Assembly (NCBI GenBank): GCA_016288155.1
Contig: JAEEYP010000078.1
Span: forward strand, 1 to 60,490
Origin: Clostridiales bacterium
GTDB lineage: Bacteria > Bacillota > Clostridia > Oscillospirales > CAG-272
Length of the DNA stretch: 60,490 nt
Reading direction: 5' to 3'
How positions within the stretch are numbered: position 1 is the first letter of the stretch; each line of letters opens with the position of its first letter. Shown piece by piece: positions 26,953 through 35,929 of this stretch. Below the pieces are notes generated by a model. It was not told the DNA's origin. It searched no databases and worked only from the letters and a program-made list of their open reading frames with translations. A program made the translations under genes and the position numbers.

Positions 26953-27855
26953 TCAGCGGGAGCGCCGCCACGCGGCGAGCACGTCCGCGGCGTTCGCTCT
27001 CAGGTCGCGCATCGCGTCCTCGTCCGGCGGAAGGAACGGACGGCGGCAGAAGCCGCAGTCGTGCCCCGCCTCGCGGAGCAGCGCCTTGCACGCGCCGATC
27101 GCGCCGTAGCGGATGAGCGCCTCGACGACGCGGTTCGCCGTACTCTGGTCGGCCTGCGCCTCCCTGATGCGTCCGGCACGGAAATTCCGGTAGATCGACA
27201 GATAGACGTCCGGCATAAGGTTGTACGTGGAGCCGATCCCGCCGTCCGCCCCGGCGGCGAGGCCGGAGAGCAGCATCTCGTCGGAGCCGTTGTAGAAGAC
27301 GTGCTCCGGATGCTCCGTGCGCAGCCGCTCGAGCAGGAAGAAATCGGAGGACGTGAACTTCATCCCCGCGATGCCGGGGATCGAGAGCAGCTCGTGCAGC
27401 TGCGCGGCGTTCAGCGTCATGCCGGTCCGCGCGGGGATGTTGTAGATGATGACCGGGATCCCCGCCGCGTCGGCGATCTCCTCATAGAACCGCTTCACCT
27501 CGGGGAATCGGTAGGCGTAGTAGAACGGCGTGACGGAGGAGACCGCGTCCGCCCCCGCCTTCGCTGCGTGGCGGGCGAGCTCCAGCGTCTCGCGCGTGCC
27601 GGTGCAGCCGACGTGCGCGATGACCGTGCAGCGTCCCGCCGTCTCTTCCAGCACCGCTTCAAGGAGCGCTTTCCGTTCCTCGACGCTGCACAGCACCATC
27701 TCGCCGGTCGAGCCGCCGACGTACAGCCCGTGCACGCCGAAATCCGCCAGGTATTTCGCATGCTTTTTGACGCGCGCCGTATCCAGCGCTTCCCCGTCGT
27801 CCGTATATGCCGTCAGAAATGCCGGCATGATCCCGCAGAGCTTTTCCGATTTCAT
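26953..27855 (-). CDS. nanA: N-acetylneuraminate lyase (DHDPS/NAL superfamily)
   Basis: A 300-residue class I aldolase that cleaves N-acetylneuraminate to pyruvate and N-acetylmannosamine. Seen: GSTGE (48-52), the tyrosine of 'YNIPARTG' (Tyr138), Schiff-base Lys166 in 'GMKFTSSD', and 'YNGSDE' then 'GGIGSTYN' (188-193, 205-212). The last two blocks and the C-terminal 'CRRPF-PPDE' closely resemble the E. coli NanA pattern rather than DapA. A clear promoter lies upstream. No other sialic acid genes (nanE, nanK, transporter) are in the window, so another 2-keto-3-deoxy acid substrate cannot be excluded. Confidence 0.82.
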   Translation of the reverse strand: MKSEKLCGIMPAFLTAYTDDGEALDTARVKKHAKYLADFGVHGLYVGGSTGEMVLCSVEERKALLEAVLEETAGRCTVIAHVGCTGTRETLELARHAAKAGADAVSSVTPFYYAYRFPEVKRFYEEIADAAGIPVIIYNIPARTGMTLNAAQLHELLSIPGIAGMKFTSSDFFLLERLRTEHPEHVFYNGSDEMLLSGLAAGADGGIGSTYNLMPDVYLSIYRNFRAGRIREAQADQSTANRVVEALIRYGAIGACKALLREAGHDCGFCRRPFLPPDEDAMRDLRANAADVLAAWRRSR

Positions 27856-27901
27856 TTTTCTTGTACGCTCCTATTCAATTATGTTTATATAACCCCAGCG
27901 T

Positions 27902-27930
27902 ATTATAGCATATCGGAGGGGGATTATCAA
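27902..27930 (-). promoter_or_regulatory. Sigma-A promoter of nanA and probably the six-gene array
   Basis: On the minus strand: TTGATA (27930-27925), 17 bases, TATAAT (27907-27902) preceded by TGC. It lies about 47 bases before the nanA start. No other comparable promoter is visible between here and 10043. Confidence 0.78.
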
Positions 27931-27962
27931 CCCGTTTCGTCAAGAATTCCCCTCTCCGGCGC

Positions 27963-27997
27963 ACAAAGAAAAGGCAGCCGGGGGGAGACCCGGCTGC
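27963..27997 (-). terminator. Intrinsic terminator after the aldo/keto reductase
   Basis: On the minus strand a perfect 10-bp stem (GGCAGCCGGG with CCCGGCTGCC) and a 6-base loop is followed by TTTTCTTT. It separates the aldo/keto reductase from the nanA promoter. Confidence 0.88.
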
Positions 27998-28049
27998 CGA
28001 AACAAAGACAAGATACACAGCGATCCGCACGCCGCCCGCGCGGACGCGG

Positions 28050-28940
28050 TCAGTCCACGTCGTAGTTGCCGCCGAACAGCGTATCCGCCGGCGCCTGCGC
28101 CGGATGATACGTGCTGTATCCGAGCGGATACATCATGGACAGCTTCATCATATCCTCCTCGTCGAGCGAGAAGTCGTATAGATCGGCGTTGGCGCGGATA
28201 CGGTCCGCGTGCACGCTCTTCGTGATCGGGCAGACGCCGTACTGGAGCGCGAAGCGCAGGCAGACCTGAGCGCTGGAGCGGCCGTGCTTCTCGGCGATCG
28301 CGCAGACGAGCGGATCGCTGAGGACGGCGCCGCATCCGAGCGCGGACCACGCCTCGACGGCCATACCGTGCGCCTGTGACCACCGGACGAGCTCCGGCTG
28401 ATGATAGCCCGGATGGAATTCGATCTGGTTGACCGCCGGCTTGATCTCCGCCGTCTTCTCCAGCTCGAGGATGTGCTCCGGCAGATAGTTGGAAACGCCG
28501 ATGGCGCGGATCTTGCCGTCGCGCACCATCTTCTCGAAGCCCCTCCACGTCGCGGCGTTGATCTCCGCCCACTTCGGCGAGGAGACCGGCGTGCACGGCC
28601 AGTGGACGAGGTACAGATCGATATAATCCGTGCCGAGCCGGGCGAGCGAGCTCTCGACCGCCGCGATCGTCTTCGTGTAGCCGCGGTCCATGATCCAGTG
28701 CTTCGTGGTAAGGAAGATCTCGCTGCGCGCGACGCCGGACGCGCGGATGCCCTCTCCGACGCTTTCCTCATTGCCGTAGCCGGACGCCGTATCGATCGAA
28801 CGGTAGCCGACCTCCAGCGCCGTCTTCACGCCGTCGCGTGTCAGCTCACCGACGGGGGACTGCCACGTCCCGTAGGCAAGGCAGGGCATCTCGACGCCGC
28901 AGTTGAGCGTCACGGAATCCTTGATAGACTGAATTTTCAT
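28050..28940 (-). CDS. Aldo/keto reductase
   Basis: A 296-residue NADPH-dependent aldo/keto reductase of the AKR5/2,5-diketogluconate reductase type. The catalytic tetrad is Asp50, Tyr55, Lys80 and His113 (segments 'SIDTASGYGNE', 'LTTKHW', 'LYLVHWP'), and 'IGVSNYLPEHI' follows. The frame is open to 29072, but AGGAG lies 9 bases before the ATG at 28940 and the fold begins there. It follows the nucleoside hydrolase by 40 bases and ends at a terminator, so the two form an operon. It may reduce a sugar aldehyde; substrate unknown. Confidence 0.85.
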   Translation of the reverse strand: MKIQSIKDSVTLNCGVEMPCLAYGTWQSPVGELTRDGVKTALEVGYRSIDTASGYGNEESVGEGIRASGVARSEIFLTTKHWIMDRGYTKTIAAVESSLARLGTDYIDLYLVHWPCTPVSSPKWAEINAATWRGFEKMVRDGKIRAIGVSNYLPEHILELEKTAEIKPAVNQIEFHPGYHQPELVRWSQAHGMAVEAWSALGCGAVLSDPLVCAIAEKHGRSSAQVCLRFALQYGVCPITKSVHADRIRANADLYDFSLDEEDMMKLSMMYPLGYSTYHPAQAPADTLFGGNYDVD

Positions 28941-28980
28941 ACGTGCATCTCCTTTATGTTCTGTTGTGGATATTCGGAAA

Positions 28981-29889
28981 TCAGAGACTGCCGATCGAGC
29001 GGAAGGCGTCGCGCACGATCGGATCCCGCTCCACCTTCTCCATGAAAACGATGGGACGGCGCGTCCGGTCAAAGGCGTAATGGTAATCGTCGCCGAACAC
29101 CGGCGCGGGGATCACGGAGAAGGTATACGCCTCCGGAACGGCGAGCACGCCGGGAGCGGCGATGTCCCAGATGACCCGCGCATGACCGACATTGCCCTCG
29201 TCGCCAAGGAATTCCGCGGGGAGCTCCTCGCGGAAAAAGCGGCAGGCGGGCGAGTCGCCGCGGATCTCGTTCAGCTCGCTCCGCTCGACGAGGAGCGCCG
29301 AGGTGCCGTGGTCCATGGCGGGCAGAAGGACGAGCGGGATCTCCAGATTGAGAAGGAGCTGCCCCGCCGCCTGATCCTGGCAGAGATTGAACTCATACAG
29401 ATCCCTGTAATCGAGACAGTTCCCGCCGAGCCAGATCACGCAGATCTTTTCGCGGATGGACGGATCGAGAAGCACCGCGGACACGACGTTCGTGATCGCG
29501 CCGAGCGAAAGGACGTAGAGCGTCTCCCCCGTCTCGTGCGCGAGGCGGATCAGATCGCGCGCCGCCGGACTGTCGGTCGGACCGAAGCCCGGATTCTCCG
29601 TGACCGGCGTACGCGAGCCCTCAAAAACGGGGATCTCGCCCGTCTTCCGGCACCGATCCAGCACGCGGCGCATCTCCGCGCAGCTCTTCTCCATGCCGTC
29701 CGCGAAGCCCGTGCTGCGGGCGTTACGGAACGGCGCGGCGTGCAGCGCGAGCACCTCCATCCGCGGGGAGCCGATCGCGTAGGCGACGGCGTACTGATCG
29801 TCCATTTCGTTGTAGGTGTCCGAATCGACGACCACTTTTTTGACCCGCGGAGAAGCGATATCCGCAAGGATCGCCCGGGGCGTCAGCAT
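28981..29889 (-). CDS. Inosine-uridine preferring nucleoside hydrolase family protein
   Basis: A 302-residue member of the nucleoside hydrolase superfamily, which cleaves the N-glycosidic bond of ribonucleosides. The calcium-binding N-terminal motif reads VDSDTYNEMDDQYA with Asp22, Asp24, Asn27, Asp30 and Asp31. This differs from the usual DTDxGxDD spacing and matches a divergent clostridial subgroup. The late conserved Asp of 'VIWDIAAPG' is present. GGAGGT lies 7 bases before the ATG. It is the first gene of a two-gene unit with the aldo/keto reductase, under the promoter at 29938-29966. It may act on a non-standard glycoside. Confidence 0.78.
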   Translation of the reverse strand: MLTPRAILADIASPRVKKVVVDSDTYNEMDDQYAVAYAIGSPRMEVLALHAAPFRNARSTGFADGMEKSCAEMRRVLDRCRKTGEIPVFEGSRTPVTENPGFGPTDSPAARDLIRLAHETGETLYVLSLGAITNVVSAVLLDPSIREKICVIWLGGNCLDYRDLYEFNLCQDQAAGQLLLNLEIPLVLLPAMDHGTSALLVERSELNEIRGDSPACRFFREELPAEFLGDEGNVGHARVIWDIAAPGVLAVPEAYTFSVIPAPVFGDDYHYAFDRTRRPIVFMEKVERDPIVRDAFRSIGSL

Positions 29890-29937
29890 GGCAAGACCTC
29901 CCGCCCGTACCGATGATCGCCATCGGTTCTTTCGTTC

Positions 29938-29966
29938 ATTATAGCACGGCGGTCGGATGATGTCAA
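29938..29966 (-). promoter_or_regulatory. Consensus sigma-A promoter of the nucleoside hydrolase unit
   Basis: On the minus strand: TTGACA (29966-29961), 17 bases, TATAAT (29943-29938) with TGC before the -10. Both hexamers are perfect. A 6-bp hairpin (CCGATG/CATCGG) lies in the short leader at 29911-29927. Confidence 0.88.
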
Positions 29967-29995
29967 GCCCTTTCTCCGCCGCTCCGCGTCCGGCG

Positions 29996-31381
29996 TCACA
30001 GCGTCACGCCGTCCTTGAAGATCGCGATCTCCCGGCAGCCGTTCAGCTCGTTTTTCGCCGGCGCGCCGGAGGCGGTATCGAGCACAAGCCGCCAGAAACG
30101 CTCGTCGAGCGTCGGATCCGCGTCGAGAGCGGGCGAGGCGTCGAAGTCGATCCACCGCGCCTTTTTCCGCGCGAGCGCGGCGTTGGAGGCGATCTTCAGC
30201 GTGGGCACCGGCGCGCCGAGCGGCGTGCCCCGCCCCGTCGTGAAGAGGATCAGCGTACAGCCCGCCGCCGTCAGATTCGTCGAGGCGACGATATCGTTGC
30301 CCGGTCCCTCAAGCAGCCACAGCCCCCCGGACGGGATCCGGTCGCCGTATCCGAGCACGCCCATCACCGGCGCGCTCCCGCTCTTCTGCGTGCAGCCGAG
30401 CGATTTGTCCTCCAGCGTGCTGATGCCGCCCGCCTTGTTCCCGGGCGACGGATTCTCGTACACGACCTGCCCGTGGCGGACGAAGTATTCCTTATAGCGG
30501 CGGATGAGCGAAACGGTATCGTCGAACGCCTCCCTGCTCGCGGCGCGGTCCATGAGCAGCGTCTCCGCGCCGAACATCTCCGGCACCTCCGTCAAAACGG
30601 CTGCGCCGCCCGCCGCGGTCAGCCGGTCGGTGAAGCGGCCGACGAGCGGATTCGCGGTGATGCCGGAATAGCCGTCCGAGCCGCCGCACTTGAGCCCGAT
30701 CCGCAGCTCCGACACGGGACAGGGAACGCGGACGTCCCGCGCCGCGCGCGCCGCCAGCTCGCCGAGCAGGCGCTTCCCTTCTGCGATCTCGTCCTCGACC
30801 TCCTGGCAGACGAGGAAACGGATCCGCTCCGGATCCGCGTCGCCGAGGAGCGCGCGGAAGGATTCCATCGTATTGTTCTCGCAGCCGAGTCCGATCACGA
30901 GCACGCCGCCCGCGTTCGGGTGGAGCGCCAGACCGCGGAGGATGAGCTGCGTCGTGCGGTGGTCCCCGCCGAGCTGCGAGCATCCGTAGGGATGCGGGAA
31001 CGCAAAGCACCCGCACTCCGCCGCGAGACGCTGCGCCACGGCGTTGACGCAGCCGACCGTCGGCACGATCCAGATGTCGTTGCGCACGCCGACGCGGCCG
31101 TCCGCGCGGCGGTAGCCGAGGAAGGTCTCCCCCGTGTCGACGGGGGCGGGCACCGGCACGGCGCCGTGAAAAACGTACTCGGCGTCCTCCGTGAGAGAGG
31201 TCGCCATATTGTCCGTGTGGACGCGCGCGCCGCGCGGAATGTCCGCCGTCGCGTGGCCGATCGGCATCCCGTATTTGACGATATCCTCGCCGGCGCGCAC
31301 GTCGCACAGCGCTTCCTTGAAGCCCGTTTCCGTATCGACGGCGACGTTGTCCGACGGATGGATCCTGAGCAGTTTCCCCAT
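29996..31381 (-). CDS. uxaA: Altronate dehydratase (UxaA family)
   Basis: A 461-residue protein joining an N-terminal SAF domain (about 1-90) to the large UxaA catalytic region. It would dehydrate D-altronate to 2-keto-3-deoxygluconate in galacturonate breakdown. Seen: 'GYRRADGRVGVRNDIWIVPTVGCVN' near residue 105, conserved cysteines in 'GCSQLGGDH' and 'GLKCGGSDGYSG', and 'FTTGRGTP' near the C-terminus. The start at 31381 is taken because GAGG lies 9 bases upstream; it begins 1 base after the uxaB stop, so the pair is coupled. It is the last gene of the pckA-fucosidase-uxaBA run. Confidence 0.86.
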   Translation of the reverse strand: MGKLLRIHPSDNVAVDTETGFKEALCDVRAGEDIVKYGMPIGHATADIPRGARVHTDNMATSLTEDAEYVFHGAVPVPAPVDTGETFLGYRRADGRVGVRNDIWIVPTVGCVNAVAQRLAAECGCFAFPHPYGCSQLGGDHRTTQLILRGLALHPNAGGVLVIGLGCENNTMESFRALLGDADPERIRFLVCQEVEDEIAEGKRLLGELAARAARDVRVPCPVSELRIGLKCGGSDGYSGITANPLVGRFTDRLTAAGGAAVLTEVPEMFGAETLLMDRAASREAFDDTVSLIRRYKEYFVRHGQVVYENPSPGNKAGGISTLEDKSLGCTQKSGSAPVMGVLGYGDRIPSGGLWLLEGPGNDIVASTNLTAAGCTLILFTTGRGTPLGAPVPTLKIASNAALARKKARWIDFDASPALDADPTLDERFWRLVLDTASGAPAKNELNGCREIAIFKDGVTL

Positions 31382-31382
31382 C

Positions 31383-32723
31383 TTACTTTTCCTCAAGGAA
31401 GCGGTAGAAGGCGGCGCGGTCTCCGCTCATGATCCGCTCGTAATGCGGCTCTGCCGCGTCCGCGAAGGAGGTGAGATCCTCGCCGAAGAGCTCCGTGTCC
31501 GCCAATACCTCGCGGAACGTGCCGCGCTGCATGCGCTCGACGCATTCCGGCGCGTCGTCCGGCGTCCCCTTCCGGTAGAAGGCGACGAGCGACGCGAGCG
31601 CGAAGGTAAGGCACGCCGGATCCCGGCCGAATTTCTCCCGGTATTCCTTCATCGTCGGCAGGCAGCGCACGCGGAATTTGCTCACGGAGTTGAGCGCGAT
31701 GGACTGGAGACGGTGGCGGATGAAGGGATTCTCAAACCGCTCGAAGACGGATTCGGCGAACTCGCGGTTCCCGTTCCCCTCGCCGATCGTCGGCAAGATC
31801 TCCTCGCACACGCAGCGCTCGATGAACGCGCGCACCGCCGGATCCCGCATCGCTTCGCCGACGGTCGTCAGCCCGTAGAGCAGCGCGCCGGGCACCATGG
31901 AGGTGTGCGCGCCGTTGAGGATGCGTACCTTGCGCTTCTTGTACGGTTTGACGTCGTCCGTCCAGATCGCCGGGATGCCCGAGCGGACGAGCGGGAACTC
32001 GTCCTCGTAATTGCCCTCCAGCACCCACAGAGCGAACGGCTCCGTCGTGTCGATGAGGCGGTCGCCGCCGCATTCCGCGATCAGCTCGTCCAGGTGCTCG
32101 TCGTCGCGGGGGTATCCGGGAGTGATCCGGTCGACGAGCGTGTTCGAGAAATGGTTCTCCCTCTCCAGCCACGCACCGAACCCCTCGCCGAGCTCCCACA
32201 GTGCGGTGTACCGCCGCACGCAGTCGTGCAGCGCGTCGCCGTTGCCGTCGATCAGTTCGCAGGGGAAGAGGAGAAAACCCGGCAGTCCGAGACGGTACCG
32301 CTCGTACAGAAACGCGGTCAGCTTCGCCGGATAGGACTTCGGCGGACGGTCGTCCTTCGACTCCGTGCCGAGGTATTCGATGCCGGCCTCCGTCGTGTTG
32401 GATATGATGATCCTGAGGTCCGGATTCGCGGCGAGCGCCAGAAATCCGTCGTAGTCCTCGTACGGATCGACGCCGCGGGAGATGGAGGTGATCCTCGTCC
32501 GGCGGCAGACCGCCTCTCCGTTCTCCATGCCGCGGACGTACAGATGATACGCGCCGCCCTGCTCGTTCAGCGTGCGGATCAGCCCGCGCTCGACCGGCTG
32601 GACGACGACCGCCTTGCCCGTGTAGGTCCCGAGCTCGTTCATGCGGTGGAGGAACATATCGGCGAACGCGCGCAGAAATCCTCCCTCTCCGAACTGCAGG
32701 ACCGTTTCCTTTACGTTGCTCAT
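31383..32723 (-). CDS. uxaB: Tagaturonate reductase (mannitol dehydrogenase family)
   Basis: A 446-residue NAD-dependent long-chain polyol dehydrogenase that reduces tagaturonate to altronate. It has the family landmarks 'QFGEGGFLRAF' (nucleotide-binding start), 'SNTTEAGI', 'FPCELIDGNG', and the catalytic region 'KVRILNGAHTSMVPGALL', which is the UxaB form of the mannitol dehydrogenase signature. Length is as in UxaB. AAGGA precedes the ATG. It sits between the GH29 gene (91-base gap with a GC-rich hairpin at 32767-32800) and uxaA. Confidence 0.9.
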   Translation of the reverse strand: MSNVKETVLQFGEGGFLRAFADMFLHRMNELGTYTGKAVVVQPVERGLIRTLNEQGGAYHLYVRGMENGEAVCRRTRITSISRGVDPYEDYDGFLALAANPDLRIIISNTTEAGIEYLGTESKDDRPPKSYPAKLTAFLYERYRLGLPGFLLFPCELIDGNGDALHDCVRRYTALWELGEGFGAWLERENHFSNTLVDRITPGYPRDDEHLDELIAECGGDRLIDTTEPFALWVLEGNYEDEFPLVRSGIPAIWTDDVKPYKKRKVRILNGAHTSMVPGALLYGLTTVGEAMRDPAVRAFIERCVCEEILPTIGEGNGNREFAESVFERFENPFIRHRLQSIALNSVSKFRVRCLPTMKEYREKFGRDPACLTFALASLVAFYRKGTPDDAPECVERMQRGTFREVLADTELFGEDLTSFADAAEPHYERIMSGDRAAFYRFLEEK

Positions 32724-32766
32724 TGCTGCATCCTTCTTTATATTTTGATTTTTCCGGTTTTTCAGA

Positions 32767-32800
32767 GATCCCGCCCGGCGGGCAGCCGCCGGACGGGATC
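32767..32800 (-). other. GC-rich intergenic hairpin
   Basis: Two 7-bp arms on each side (GATCCCG, CCGGCGG pairing with CCGCCGG, CGGGATC) with one mismatch and a 4-base loop, between the GH29 gene and uxaB. No T-run follows on the minus strand, so it is more likely an mRNA stability or partial attenuation element than a full terminator. Confidence 0.5.
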
Positions 32801-32814
32801 CGATCGCACATCTC

Positions 32815-34230
32815 TCAGCAGAAGGTGATCTTCAGGCAGTTCGTGTACGCGGTCGGCAGCTTCTCGGGCAGCCGTACCGCCAGCTTGCCGAAGCTGCGGG
32901 TGAACGGGACGGCGCCGTAACCGAGCAGCCAGACGCTCCCGATCTTGTCCTCCGATCCGAAGGAGCGGAGCACGGCGACGTGATCCTCCGGCGCGCGCAT
33001 CATGAAGGCGTATACGTTGTCGCCCTTCACGGTGAACCGGTAGTCCGAGGCGCGCCACGCGACCTCGGCTTCCTTGAAGCCGTCGATCTCGACGGCGCTC
33101 TCGCCTTCGCCGTTCACGCGCCACGGACGCGTGCCGTACACGCCCTCGCCGGCGACGGCGTACCACGACGCGATCTCCTCCAGCGTCCAGCGTTCCCATT
33201 CGTCGATCGTGCCGTCCGGCTTCTGGAGGATGCTGAGCAGCATCGTCCCGTTTTTGGAGATGACGTCGACGAGCATCTCGATGATATGTCCGGGCTTCTT
33301 GTACTCCTGCTGCACGTCGTAGAACCAGTTTCCGATGCAGGTGCCGCTCTCCCACGGATCCGGATCGATGCCGGGGAGCTGGCTCTTCTCGACGTCGAGG
33401 ACGCCGACGCGGCGGACGTCGGGGTTCCGGTCCTTCTGCGTATACACGGCGTTGTTGAAGCCGTACTTTTCGATGGAGCGGTTGTAGAAGTACGACACCA
33501 GCTCAAGCCCGTGCCGATGCCCGTCGCTGTCGAACGGAAGACCGCTGTCCGAATACAGGAAATCCGGCGAGAGGCGGTCGATCATTTCCTTCACGGAAGC
33601 GAGCCAGTAATCGTGGAACGCCGCGTTCGTCGTCAGCCACGGATGGTTCTCCTCGTTGTGCTCGTAGTTGTCGTAGTAGAAATCGCGGTATTCCGGATCG
33701 TTGCCGTCGTACGGCACGCCGGCGTACGGACCGGTCGTGTCCGCGCCCTTATTGTACCGCCACCAGGAGAAGGAGGCCGCCAGATGCTCGCTCAGTCCAA
33801 AGGGCATATGCTGCCCCTCCGCCGCCGCCTTCCACAGCGCGCAGATGTCCTTGCCCGGCCCCACCTTCACGGAGTTGAAGCGGTTGATGGCAGAATCGTA
33901 GTTGTAGAAGTGATCGTGGTGCGTCGCCTGCGCCACGAAGTACCGCGCGCCGGCGCGGTGGTACAGATCCATCAGCTCCTCCGGATCGAAGTTCTCCGCC
34001 TTCCACAGCGCGCAGATATCCTTATAGCCGAACTTCGACGGATGGCCGTAATGCCGGGTATGATATTTATACTGTTTGGAACCCTCGATGTACATGTTGC
34101 GGGCGTACCAGTCGCCGTACATCGGGACGGACTGCGGACCCCAGTGCGCCCAGATGCCGAACTTCGCGTCGCGGAACCAGTCCGGCACGCGGTACTGATA
34201 CAGGGACTCGAAAGAGGGGGTAAATTCCAT
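32815..34230 (-). CDS. Alpha-L-fucosidase, glycoside hydrolase family 29
   Basis: A 471-residue GH29 enzyme that releases L-fucose with retention of configuration. Seen: 'DAKFGIWAHWGPQSVP' (21-36), the 'HHDHF' site (104-108) and 'SPDFLYSDSG' (221-230) with Asp228 as the likely nucleophile. The acid/base residue cannot be placed safely. There is no signal peptide, so it should act on short imported fucosides. An upstream ATG at 34257 overlaps the pckA stop, but AAGGAG lies 8 bases before 34230. Lying between pckA and uxaBA, it points to catabolism of plant or host glycan fragments. Confidence 0.86.
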   Translation of the reverse strand: MEFTPSFESLYQYRVPDWFRDAKFGIWAHWGPQSVPMYGDWYARNMYIEGSKQYKYHTRHYGHPSKFGYKDICALWKAENFDPEELMDLYHRAGARYFVAQATHHDHFYNYDSAINRFNSVKVGPGKDICALWKAAAEGQHMPFGLSEHLAASFSWWRYNKGADTTGPYAGVPYDGNDPEYRDFYYDNYEHNEENHPWLTTNAAFHDYWLASVKEMIDRLSPDFLYSDSGLPFDSDGHRHGLELVSYFYNRSIEKYGFNNAVYTQKDRNPDVRRVGVLDVEKSQLPGIDPDPWESGTCIGNWFYDVQQEYKKPGHIIEMLVDVISKNGTMLLSILQKPDGTIDEWERWTLEEIASWYAVAGEGVYGTRPWRVNGEGESAVEIDGFKEAEVAWRASDYRFTVKGDNVYAFMMRAPEDHVAVLRSFGSEDKIGSVWLLGYGAVPFTRSFGKLAVRLPEKLPTAYTNCLKITFC

Positions 34231-34253
34231 GATCTCTTCTCCTTTTTTCTCAC

Positions 34254-35834
34254 TCATGCGTCGGCTTTCGGACCGGCGTTCACGATGTTTTCGGGCATAT
34301 CCGGGTACTTGGCGGCGAAATTCGCGGCGAATTTCTTCGCCAGCGCGCGCGCCGACGCCTCGTATGCGGCCTTATCCGTCCAGACGTTGCGCGGATCGAG
34401 CATCTCGGAGGGAACATTCGGGCATTCCTTCGGGATATTCACGTGGAAGATCGGATCGAGCTCGTACGCCACGTTGTCGAGAGCGCCGGAGAGCGCCGCC
34501 GTGACCATCGCGCGCGTGTATCTGAGCTTGATGCGCGGAACGGTACCCGCCGCGCCGCCGCACCAGCCCGTATTGACCAGGAAGACGCGGGCGCCGGTCT
34601 CCTCCAGCTTCCGTCCGAGCATCGTCGCGTAGACGGAGGCGTTGAGTGGGAAGAAGGGAGCGCCGAAGAGCGTGGAGAAGGTCGTCACCGGCTCGGTGAT
34701 GCCGCGCTCCGTACCCGCGAGCTTGCTCGTGTAGCCGGACACGAAGTGATACATCGCCATGTCCCGGTCGAGGCGGGAGATCGGCGGCAGGACGCCGAAA
34801 GCGTCCGCCGTCAGGAAGATGACCGTCTTCGGCTGTCCGCCGACGCCGGGGATCGCCGCGTTGGGGATGTAATCGATCGGATAACCGGCGCGCGTGTTCT
34901 CCGTGAGCGCGGCGTCCGTGTAATCCGGCTTGCCGTCCCCGTCGACGACGACGTTCTCGAGCAGCGTCCCGAAGCGGATCGCGTCGTAGATCTCCGGCTC
35001 GTGTTCCCGTTCGAGCCCGATGCACTTCGCGTAGCAGCCGCCCTCGATATTGAACACGCCGTCGGCGCTCCACGCATGCTCGTCGTCGCCGATCAGCTTG
35101 CGCGCCGGATCGGCGGAAAGCGTCGTCTTGCCCGTGCCGGAAAGGCCGAAGAAGATCGCGCTGTCCCCGTCCGCGCCGATGTTCGCGGAGCAGTGCATCG
35201 AAAGAATCCCGCGCTTCGGAAGCACGTAGTTCATCACGGAGAAGACGCTCTTCTTGATCTCGCCGGCGTAGCCCGTGCCGGCGATCAGCACCTCGTGCGT
35301 CGAGTAATTGATGAGGATCGCCGCCTCGCTGTGCACGCCGTCGATCTCGGGGATGCACTTGAAGCCGGGCGCCGCGACGATCGTGTAATCCGGCTCGAAG
35401 GACTCGAGCTGCTCCGCCGTCGGACGGATCAGGAGCTGATGGATGAACAGATTCTGGCTCGCGAGCTCGTTTATGATGCGGAAACGCTGCGTATATTTCG
35501 GATCCGCGCCCGCGAAGCCGTCGAAAACGAACAGATCCCTGTTCTGCAGATACGCGAGCAGTTTCGCCTTGATCGCGGCGAAGCGATCCTCGCCGATCGG
35601 CACGTTGATCTTGCCCCAGGCGATCTCGTCATGGACCTCGGGCGTATCGACGATGAATTTGTCGTCCGGGCTGCGGCCCGTGTATTTCCCCGTCTCCACG
35701 ACGAGCGCGCCGGTATCGGAGAGGCGGCCCTCTCCGCGCTGCAGCGCCTGTTCTACCAGAAGCGGAACGGAAAGATTGCGGAATACCCGGCCGTTCCCGG
35801 CGATACCCAAACAAATCGGTGTCATAGTTTTCAT
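34254..35834 (-). CDS. pckA: Phosphoenolpyruvate carboxykinase (ATP)
   Basis: A 526-residue ATP-type PEPCK that interconverts oxaloacetate and phosphoenolpyruvate. Seen: 'TGRSPDDKF' (52-60), the kinase-1 loop 'GLSGTGKTTLS' (230-240), the metal-binding 'GDDEHAW' (249-255) and a late 'NTGWCGG' block. In fermenting gut Firmicutes the enzyme often runs as PEP carboxylation for succinate formation. AAGGA lies upstream of the ATG and a promoter lies about 96 bases before it. The following fucosidase gene starts just after the stop with no terminator, an unusual operon partner for pckA. Confidence 0.95.
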   Translation of the reverse strand: MKTMTPICLGIAGNGRVFRNLSVPLLVEQALQRGEGRLSDTGALVVETGKYTGRSPDDKFIVDTPEVHDEIAWGKINVPIGEDRFAAIKAKLLAYLQNRDLFVFDGFAGADPKYTQRFRIINELASQNLFIHQLLIRPTAEQLESFEPDYTIVAAPGFKCIPEIDGVHSEAAILINYSTHEVLIAGTGYAGEIKKSVFSVMNYVLPKRGILSMHCSANIGADGDSAIFFGLSGTGKTTLSADPARKLIGDDEHAWSADGVFNIEGGCYAKCIGLEREHEPEIYDAIRFGTLLENVVVDGDGKPDYTDAALTENTRAGYPIDYIPNAAIPGVGGQPKTVIFLTADAFGVLPPISRLDRDMAMYHFVSGYTSKLAGTERGITEPVTTFSTLFGAPFFPLNASVYATMLGRKLEETGARVFLVNTGWCGGAAGTVPRIKLRYTRAMVTAALSGALDNVAYELDPIFHVNIPKECPNVPSEMLDPRNVWTDKAAYEASARALAKKFAANFAAKYPDMPENIVNAGPKADA

Positions 35835-35929
35835 GATTGCGCCGTCCTTTTCTGAAAAAATACTGAGGAACGCGGCCGCCGTCCGTTTCGCGTGCGGCGA
35901 AAATGCGGGCGGATACCGTCTTCACTTTC

